Source: Narthecium ossifragum
Taxonomy: Eukaryota > Streptophyta > Magnoliopsida > Dioscoreales > Nartheciaceae
Assembly: GCA_963920575.1 (NCBI GenBank)
Contig: OY986967.1
Coordinates: 19,510,094 to 19,574,093 of the forward strand
DNA length: 64,000 nt
Reading direction: 5' to 3'
The position numbers were made by a program, and so were the translations under genes. Every line of letters starts with the position of its first letter. Position 1 is the stretch's first letter. Below the pieces are notes generated by a model. It saw only the letters and a list, made by a program, of their open reading frames with translations. It did no database searches and was not told the origin of the DNA. Shown here in pieces: positions 56,260 to 64,000 of this stretch.

Positions 56260-59200
56260 TCAGTTATAGCATGGATCCATCAGATTGACGGACTCGATCA
56301 CACCCACAAGTATAATTTCCCCATATAATGATTTAAACCATACCCGGCCCCACAGTATATCAAGTATTTGATGATGTAGACCTATTAATTCTTTCCTCCC
56401 AACAAGTGTACTAGAAACCCCACCCTTCATATCATATTTCATCTTACAACCAGGTCTACGGTATGTGTCTCGCATGATGTTGGAACCCGGAAGTGAACAT
56501 GGAGGGGATTTCGATCTCAGAATGAGTATAGGCAATGACGATGGTGCACATATAGGCAAAGGAGGAGGTGGTGGCTCAAGTTTAGAATATGCTGACACAT
56601 CTGTGCAAAAGTGTGTGTCAACATAATAAGCACGAACTTGTCCAGGATCTAAGTTAGGTGCAGGAGTAAAAGATAACGGTGGAAGGGGCTCAACCACCCA
56701 AGAAATAATTTTTGTCTCTACAGTGTGCTGATCGAGTGACTGGTCGGACAAGATGTGTGGTTTGATGTCATCTTTCAATTGTGCAGTGTCCCGATTAACA
56801 TCATCATCAGAGTCAGAAGCATAGGCATTCAAAATATCAGACAGAATGTCATTCTTTAATTCAACATCATCATCCTCAGAATCATACTCATCCCAAATTA
56901 TAGGCAATCTATCATCATGCAGTTTAGCATCATTATCATGATTAAATTGTCCAGTATTCAAGTCAATGTAAAATAAGGATGAATCAGAATTATAAACCCC
57001 ATCATTTATAACATCAATAGCAAAGCAGTCATTATTTTCAGGCACACATGCATCCTTAAATATATTCACACGTTTTTTCATGTTGCCAAACGAGACATAC
57101 ATAACACCTGTACAACAATTTATACAAGCATTCGCAGTAGCTAGGAAAGGTCGACCTAAGATAATAGGCACGGATTTCTTACAAAGAGCAACGGGCTCCA
57201 TGTCTAAGACAATGAAGTCAACCGGAAAAAAGAAGCCATCAACCTTAACTAGCACATCCTCCAAGATACCTCACGGTGTCTTGAGGGATCTATCAGCTAA
57301 CTGAAGGGTTACTGTCGTAGGTTTCAAATCATTCATTCCAAATTTATGATATAAGGAGTATGGCAGTAAATTAACACTAGCACCAAGATCAAGAAGGGCA
57401 CCATCAATACGATAGTCGCCTATGTAACAAGAAACAGTTGGGGTGCCTGGATTCTTAAGTTTTGGTGGAGTGTCATACTTCAGGATCGAACTTACATGTT
57501 CAGTCAGAAATATTTTCTTAGAGGCCTGAGATTTGGATTTGCGTTTTTGGGTACAGAGGTCTTTCAGAAATTTTGCATAGGAAGGGAACTGTCGGATGGC
57601 CTCTAAAAGGGGTATGTTGATATTCACTCGCTTGAATATCTCCGTAATTTCCTCTACGTACGATTTCTTATTGGGTCTGGAGGAAGGGTCCATAAGTGCA
57701 TAAGGGAACAGTACTTTGGGCACATATCTAGAAGGGTTAGGCTCCCTATGATCAATTGGATTTGGATCTACTTGATCCAGAGTGTTATCACGTGTTTGTG
57801 GGGACAGAGGCCGATCGGTCGGACTAGAATCCGATCGGTCAGAATTGTTCTGACCGGTCGGTTCTGAGAGCGATTCGTCGCTCTGGGCAGTGTTAGAACA
57901 TGCTTCCACTTGCTTACCGTTCCTTAGGGTTACTACAGCTTGTGCACTTTCAAATTTTTGGGCATTTACGTGGTTCAAGGCCCTAGGATTTATAACTGGT
58001 TGACTAGGTAAATGACCATCTTCTCGCTTATACACCGTGTTAGCTACTTGCCCTAATTGCGTCTCTAACTTGGATATAGATTGAGCATAGGAGGCTCCAT
58101 CTCTTCCAAGTTTAACTATATTGGCATCTATGTTCTCAAACTTTGCATTCATGTTTGTAAGTGTGCTCATGAGCATGTCAAACTATGTGTCAGAGGTCAC
58201 TTGAGGGCCAGGCGGTGATGTAGTTTTCTGATATGGTGCAGAATACCCAGGTGGTGAATTTACAGAAGGTTTTACTGGGTATCTACTTGAAGGGGCAGTA
58301 AAGGAACTATTCTGTCCTTGGAAATTACTAGATTGATGCGGTGGTCTCCAACTAAAATTGGGATGGTTTTGCCAACCTGGATTATAAATAGTTGAATACG
58401 AATTATTTTCGAGTTTAGCAAAATCATATGCAGCATTTACTTGCTCCTGAACAAACTCTGGGAATGATGAAGCCAAAGGACAGTATGTAATAGGATGTTC
58501 AATACTAGAGCATAAGGCACATGTGCGAGGTTGGTCCTGCGGTAGTGAAGGTGCTGGTGATAAACTCATCTCCAATTTATCAAATCTTTTATTTAGAAGG
58601 GCTAACTGTGCGGTATGGGCATCAAATCCAGAAAGTTCAAAGGTCCCCTTAGGTGTAGGCCGACTCCTAGGGTTTGTGTATTGTTGTTGGGAATCGATGG
58701 AAATTTGTTCATAAAGGTTCCATAGCTCCTCATCATCTTTGTCTAAAGGAATACCCCCACAACAAGCTTCAACCCTAGTTTTACATCTTTCATTAAGGCC
58801 TCTATAAAACTTATGAGTTAATTCCCACTTATCAATATCATGATGGGGACATTTTCTTAAAAGATCTTTAAATCTATCCCAAACATCGTGAAAAGACTCA
58901 TCATCATATTGACCAAAGGTAAGGATTTCAGTCCTGTATATCTCAGTTTTAATTATGGGAAAGAATTTCCTTAAAAATGCCTCTTGAAGTTGGTCCCAAG
59001 TTGTGATTGAGCGTGGAGGTAAACATTGAAGCCAGTGTTTCGCTTTATCTTTCAAAGAGAAGGGAAAAAGTTTCAACTTAAAGGCATCATCATTAAAGTT
59101 TTCCAATTTTAGTATAGTGATGGTATCGATAAAATTGTGAATGTGTTCATATGGATCCTCATTACTTAGACCATGGAAGTGAGGTAACATTTGAATCATT

Positions 59201-59541
59201 TGAGGTCTAATCTCATAGTGTGAGATTGTGATTGCAGGAGGATCAATGGAAGGAGTGTAAGTGTAGGCAGTGGGCAAGAAGTGATTTCTCAAAGGAACAC
59301 GTTGTACCCCCCCATTGTTATTATTACCGTTTCCCCTTCCCATATTAGCATTAGAGTCGATGACATGTCCCTCATTTTCAGCCATGGTGACAATGGTCTC
59401 TTGAATAACTTGCAAGTTATTCAAAGCTTCCTGATAATTACTCAAAGATTGTTGATCTAAGGCTCTAGCTTTTCGGAGTGTGGTCTCTAGTTCTAGATCC
59501 AAAGGTTCCAGTGGGGTATTCAAGGATTGTCTGCCTTGCAT
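56260..59541 (-). pseudogene. Athila-like gag-protease, one frame with two stops
   Basis: A single minus-strand frame starting at ATG 59541, broken only by TAG near 58182 and TGA near 57268. The TGA replaces an Arg codon by C-to-T, judging from the sister gag. Gag core: HYEIRPQMIQMLPHFHG, LKLFPFSLKDKAKHWL, FFPIIKTEIYRTEIL. Knuckle: CALCSSIEHPITYC. Protease: ALLDLGASVNLLPYSLYHKF, LQLADRSLKTP. The C-terminal 200 residues are acidic and then Pro-rich, with no enzyme domain, and end directly before the post-pol block. Part of the coding sequence (57811-57860) is made of GATCGGTC half-sites. Confidence 0.85.
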
Positions 59542-59986
59542 GCAAGATCACACACAAAAAGAGAAAAAGAAAAAAAAAATTCGGAGGAGAGGACAAAACC
59601 CCACAAACAACAATTGAAACGAAAAGGTTTGAAGCAAAAAGGCTTAGCTGACAGTGCAGTTCCGATCGGTCGGTTTCCAGTCTGATTGGTCGCTCCAGGC
59701 CGCAAGCTCCTTCACTTGAAGTCCACTTCAATGCAGATGGCGCAGTCTGATCGATCGGATTCAAGTCCGATCGATCGCTCCAGGTGTCTTGCGAGTTGTG
59801 TTTTTCTTCAAGAAAACTCGGTTCCAATGCTGCAAAAATTCCAGAAAATTGTCAGAAAATTCCTAAAAAGTGTAAAATAAAGAAAGGGAAAAATAAGAAA
59901 GATAAAAACCTCACTAAGCACAGAAAATGAGTTAAGAGAAAATCAATTAGTTAACCGTCGAATTCCCCGGCAACGATGTCAAAAAT
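59542..59986 (-). other. Athila-like 5' leader with PBS and half-site pairs
   Basis: The PBS (minus strand TTTTTGACATCGTTGCCGGG) adjoins the 5' LTR at 59963-59986 and matches the tRNA-Asp-type site of Athila/Tat elements. Half-site pairs at 59664/59684 and 59749/59769 have 20-bp pitch. Confidence 0.75.
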
Positions 59987-61370
59987 TGATCACTCGCGAA
60001 CATCGTCGTTAAAACGTTGCTAAACTCAATCAAATCTTAAATTTATATCCTTATTCAATCACTAATACTACTACGTAGACTAGCGGTGAAATCCGGAGTC
60101 GAACCACAGGGAATTACTAGGAAAAACAAAATCAGTTCTCAAAACTCTTGATCTAAACCAAACACTTCAATGATAGATTGATCTAACTGAAACTATCTAT
60201 GAAAGCAAATAAAGTGACCGGGATTGGAACCAAGTGATGAATTACCTAGGGATTACACAATCCACCCTAGCTTCACATTTAATCTTCTCTAGTTATCCTC
60301 TTATTCCCTTCTTTCAAAATTATGGATCATATGGCTACAAGCTCACATGAATCCCTAAAATAAGATTTATGTTCCTAACAGCATAGCCTATCTTTCTTGG
60401 CATAGGTTGTCTTCGATCCTACGATTACTTTAAGTTATACTACTCCTAATGACCTTGGCACAACCTATCCTAGCATAGCATAGCCTATCTTAAAAGGAAA
60501 CCATAAATCACATGAAAACCATCTCATAAATCTGTATAAACAATCACAGAAAGCTCATACGACTGAAAATACTTCAAAGGAACTCTGTTTCCTCAAATCT
60601 CTAATCATTAAAACCATATTTATGAGATCATGTTGAGAAGAAGTTTACAAGAATCAAACCAAAGAAAATCAAAAGCTACACTAGGGTTTCATGATATCCC
60701 TAAGTTTAGAATTAGTTACTCATATTCTGGGAAAGATCCACAGGTGTTGGGAAGGACGCCATCGATCCCCGCGGAAAGATCTCCATCTTCAAAACCCTAG
60801 CCTTCTCCTCCAAAAGTGGTCCAAAAGATGATAATTTTCGGCTGGAATCACCCCTTAATATAATAGAAATCCTTAATCCCGGAATTAGGAGTTATTGTTG
60901 AACTTAAAATCTAATTTCCCTAAATTCCGGGTTGCTGACGTCATCGGAGTGATCCATCGGACTCAAATCGGATCCATCGCTCCCGTCGGACTGGGTCTGC
61001 CACGTCATCAATTAATTTCAGCTTTTCTCAAATTTCAGCTTTCATACTTCTGACTTTGCTTCAAAACTGGTGCCAATCTATAGAGAATCTCAGAAAGTTT
61101 TCAACATGAAAGTTGTAGATCTTGAAGTCTTCTTTCATCTCCCAGAATTTCAGAATATTTGGAATTGTGTCGAATTTCTGGTGATTTATTTCCAAACAGT
61201 CCATGAAACAGTCTTTTTGCAGAATTTAGTGATTTTAGGCCGAATTTCTGGTATTTATTCTCAAATCCTACTTAAACCTGAAATCAAACAATAGCATATC
61301 AAATACACCTACTCTAAGCCTAACAAAGGTAATTTAAGGGGTTTAATTAGCAATAATTAGTGACTTATCA
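59987..61370 (-). mobile_element. 5' LTR of the Athila-like element
   Basis: 1384 bp, the same length as its partner at 51710-53093. U3 contains GATCCATCGGACTCAAATCGGATCC-type inverted half-sites near 60952-60978 and TATA-like ATTATATTAAGG on the minus strand near 60860. Confidence 0.9.
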
Positions 61371-61689
61371 GTAATCCAACAGCAGTTGACTGTGATTGTA
61401 AGGTCACTAACCACCGGGAAGCTTGGAGGAAAAACTTGTAAAAGAGTTGCAGGTAGTGGAACCTCAAAGAGAACCTTGAGAGAAGTGGACGTAGACCAAG
61501 AGTTGGGTCAAACCACTATAAAATCAGTGCCATCTCTCTAACCCTTCCTTGATATAATTATTGCATGATGTTTTACTTTTGTTTCATCTCATCTACAAGC
61601 ATATAAGTTATTAGTTCTCTCCTACATGATATTTCCATTAATCTAGTTTTATCGAAAAGAGTCCAATTCACCCCCCTCTTGGACCTTCA
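61371..61689 (+). mobile_element. 3' LTR of the Sirevirus, last piece
   Basis: Continues the LTR from the TSD copy GTAAT through CTTGGAGG and the CACCCCCCTCTTGGACCTTCA end, matching 26600-26920. It is followed by GGGTT. Confidence 0.9.
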
Positions 61690-62986
61690 GGGTTGATGCC
61701 GCGAGCTTTCAGCTGTGCACGACGGTGAGGGACGGCCACCCTTGGGTCTGGTCCGATGAAGATGCGCTGGGTGCTGAAGTTCCTGCCTGCACGTTCTAGA
61801 GAAAACCCCGATCGGCCCCTCTCTTCTCCTTCTCTATGTACCCAACCTTCCTTTCTTTCTCTCTGCCGTTGGGATTAAAGTTGTTGCTGGATGTGGGGTT
61901 GATGATGGAGCGTCGGAGAGGGTGATGCTGCCGGAGTAAGTTTCACCGGATGTGGGGATTGACGCCGCGAGCTTGACGCTGCGCACAGTGGTGAGGGACG
62001 AATCTGAGGAGGCGACAGGTGCTGGAGCTCCACGATCGAACGAATTGAAGGTTGGAGTTTTGTTAAGCAAATCAAATCCTAGGCGGTGTTGAGATTTGGG
62101 AGGTTAGGATTTAGGAGGTTGGGATGTTGAAATTTGGGGGTTAGAATCTCGAAGGTTGGGATGTTAGGATTTTCTCCATTTGAATTTGAAATCTGAATTC
62201 ATTTGCATCAATTTGAATTTTGGATATTTGTTTGAAATTGGAATGCTTGGTCAAATTTCGAACATTATTAGTTCGAATTTGGAATACTTGTTTGAATTTT
62301 GAATATATGTTCGAATTTCGAATTATATTATAGGAATTTTACCAAAATATCCTTGGCCCGGGGTGGAGTAGTATAAATAATCAAAATACCCTTCCATGTG
62401 TATTTCGGACGGAAATATATTGCCGGAGAACGCAATGACCCTATTTTAAGTCATTATGTTCTTGGATATGTGAAATGACCAAGATACCCCTTGGGAGTTA
62501 AATGACAAAAATACCCTTTTGGCCTTGTTGTTGATGTAGTGTCCATGTATATTTTGGACGAATGTACCCTTAAGGTGAACGAGACCTTGAAGGGTTAATA
62601 TGTGTGGATTTTTATATAATCATCTCTGAGAGGTGAAAATGACCAAAATGCCTCTAGGATGGACAAGTTGGGGAGAATCTTTAGATTTTTTTTATTTATG
62701 TGGAATGCAATTAAATTTGTTTGAAGGCTGATGTAAAAATATGTAGAGTACGTATTTTATCGTAATTCCATAAATATGCAAGGCGGGTTGAAATTACCAA
62801 AATGCTCTTTAAATCTTTGGTTCATGTAGGATGCCGTCAGAACCAGGTTGGGTTACTCGGGTTTTGGTCAGAGAATCTGAATATATTATTTAATCAGATT
62901 TCCGAATTTAATGTGTTTAAATTATCATAATACCTTTAATATTAAAGGCATGTGTGTATGTAATTTAATAAATGCTACGAAATTAG
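61690..62986. other. Flanking repeat DNA with decayed ACCAAAATRCC repeats
   Basis: No supported gene. 61690-62060 has two copies of GATGCCGCGAGC/GACGCCGCGAGC-type sequence. 62150-62330 has GAATTTGAATTT-type repeats. From 62340 to 62930 about seven diverged copies of ACCAAAATACCCYT occur at irregular spacing. It may be the LTR or leader of the Tat-type element to the right, but I found no clear boundary. Confidence 0.45.
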
Positions 62987-64000
62987 GGTGTAGACAAAAC
63001 TGGTGTCAACACTGACATGCTGGCTCAACTAGGGTCAAGTCGAGAGGCGGAAGTTACTTTAACTGCCTCAGAGGTATCAACAAACTTTATCTCAGAAGTC
63101 GACTTGAGAAAGCCAATCATGGACTACCTTACAAACCCATCCCAGGCTCGAGGGGCAAAAGATCTAAGACAAAGGGCTTCCAAATATCTCTTACTTGAAG
63201 GCGAGCTTTACCGCAAATCCTTCAAGGGACCTTTACTTCGATGCATAAACATGGACGACGCTCTCCGAGCTCTAGGAGAGGTCCATGAAGACGTATGTGG
63301 AGCCCATCAAGCCGGGGTCAATATGGCCTGGTTACTTAAACGACACATGTTTTACTGGCCTGATATGACCAATTACGCCATAAATTATGCGAAGGGATGC
63401 GTAATGTGTCAGAAACATTGGCAAATACCACAAGTCCCAACATCTAAGCTACACTTAGTAGTGAAGCCCTGGCCATTCCGAGGCTGGGCCATGGATGCCA
63501 TGGGTCCTATCGACCCCACGTCTAGTAAAGGACATAGATACATCCTCGCCGCCACCGATTATTTTACAAAATGGGTCGAGGCAATCCCAGTTAAAGAAGT
63601 AACTCAAGCGGTTACCATCAAGTTTATTCAAGAACATAACATTTTCCGCTTCAGACTCCCCCAATCTATCACCGTTGATCAGGCTGGCTTCAATGGGCAA
63701 GAAATGCAGAGATTTGCAGAGGACCTGGGTTTTGAGATAGTGAATTCAACCCCGTACTATGCTCAGGCCAACGAACAAGCCGAGTCAACAAATAAAATCA
63801 TAAAATACAATATGCAAAAGATGATAGACACGGATGGCAACCCGAGGAGATGACATGAGATCTTAGGCAAGACCTTATGGGCTTATCACACATCTCGACG
63901 CGAGAGTACATGAACAACTCCCTATGAGTTAGTTTATGGACATGATCCTGTGCTCCCCGTCGAGGTCCAAGTCGGCTCTCTGAGAACAGAACACCAAACT
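62987..64000 (+). pseudogene. Tat-type Gypsy RNase H end and integrase, runs off the window
   Basis: Starts within the end of RNase H (NTDMLAQLGSSREAEV). The integrase HHCC zinc region (HEDVCGAHQAGVNMAWLLKR … CVMCQKH) spans about 63285-63420. The DDE core has AMDAMGPID, then TVDQAGFNGQE where Athila/Tat elements normally read DNG, and the Glu in NEQAESTNK. Stops at 63851 (expected Trp) and near 63910 (expected Arg) are of the CG-to-TG deamination kind. Nothing upstream of RNase H is present, so it is 5'-truncated. Confidence 0.85.

Larger units (their letters stand above)
51710..61370 (-). mobile_element. Complete non-autonomous Athila-like element, TSD GTAAT
   Basis: A 9661-bp element with two 1384-bp LTRs and perfect TSD GTAAT (51705-51709 / 61371-61375) inside the Sirevirus 3' LTR. 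Minus-strand order: 5' LTR, tRNA-Asp-type PBS, gag-protease, post-pol motif, C-rich segment, Copia LTR fragment, 3' non-coding region, polypurine tract, 3' LTR. No RT, RNase H or integrase is present, so it resembles gag-only (TR-GAG type) elements. Confidence 0.88.
25821..61689 (+). mobile_element. Sirevirus-type Copia element expanded to 35.9 kb by nested insertions
   Basis: The outermost LTR ends (TGTTGATTCT at 25821 and GGACCTTCA at 61689) are flanked by the same 5-bp duplication GGGTT (25816-25820 and 61690-61694). Order: 5' LTR, PBS, gag, pol, env-like ORF, polypurine tract, then a 3' LTR in three pieces (39334-39380, about 51161-51709, 61371-61689). A part of the 3' LTR corresponding to about 25866-26068 is deleted. 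Everything between the pieces, plus 31134-32516, 33655-34706 and 34935-37569, is later insertion. Confidence 0.85.

Overview
The window is plant nuclear DNA, almost certainly from a flowering plant with a large, repeat-rich genome. Three things point there: a spliced host gene for a RbcX-type Rubisco assembly chaperone with a chloroplast-targeting-like leader; LTR retrotransposons of plant lineages (Sirevirus-type Copia, chromovirus Gypsy, Athila/Tat-type Gypsy); and plant-type primer-binding sites. No bacterial, organellar or CRISPR-like content was seen. The species cannot be named from this sequence.

Layout. 1-2198: 3' end of a Sirevirus-like Copia element (gag remnant, polypurine tract, LTR). 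2199-3387: low-complexity and unassigned DNA. 3388-13225: a dead chromovirus (gag, protease, RT, RNase H, integrase, chromodomain, 3' LTR). It is split by a minus-strand Sirevirus fragment (4330-5473), next to a solo chromovirus LTR (5475-9382, TSD AACAA), which holds another solo LTR (6634-8221, TSD CTACC). 13226-18481: a related dead chromovirus on the minus strand, tail to tail with the first, carrying a solo LTR (14932-16586, TSD TTCTG). 18482-20782: 3' end of an Athila-like element. 20783-25820: the only host-gene island, with a six-exon RbcX gene on the minus strand (CDS 22796-24968) and a Harbinger-like MITE in its last intron.

25821-61689 is one Sirevirus-type Copia insertion (TSD GGGTT on both sides) swollen by later insertions to 35.9 kb. 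It has a 5' LTR, PBS, gag, pol (split by a solo LTR at 31134-32516), an env-like ORF (split by LTRs at 34935-37569) and a polypurine tract. Its 3' LTR is broken into three pieces by an LTR-less Athila-like element (39382-47201), duplicated LTR debris (47202-48300), a chromovirus LTR plus gag stub (48301-51160) and a complete Athila-like element (51710-61370, TSD GTAAT). 61690-64000: flanking repeat DNA and the integrase of a Tat-type Gypsy element that runs off the window.

The most unusual signal is a promoter-proximal array architecture shared by unrelated retrotransposon families. U3 regions of Copia and Gypsy LTRs, and the DNA upstream of env-like ORFs in two lineages, carry runs of paired GATCGATC or CGGTCGAT/ATCGACCG half-sites at a near-fixed spacing, usually just upstream of a TATA box. 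A second signal is a cluster of hairpins with an identical 7-nt loop and compensatory stem changes in the transcribed part of one Gypsy LTR family. All calls come from reading the sequence alone; no database search was run.
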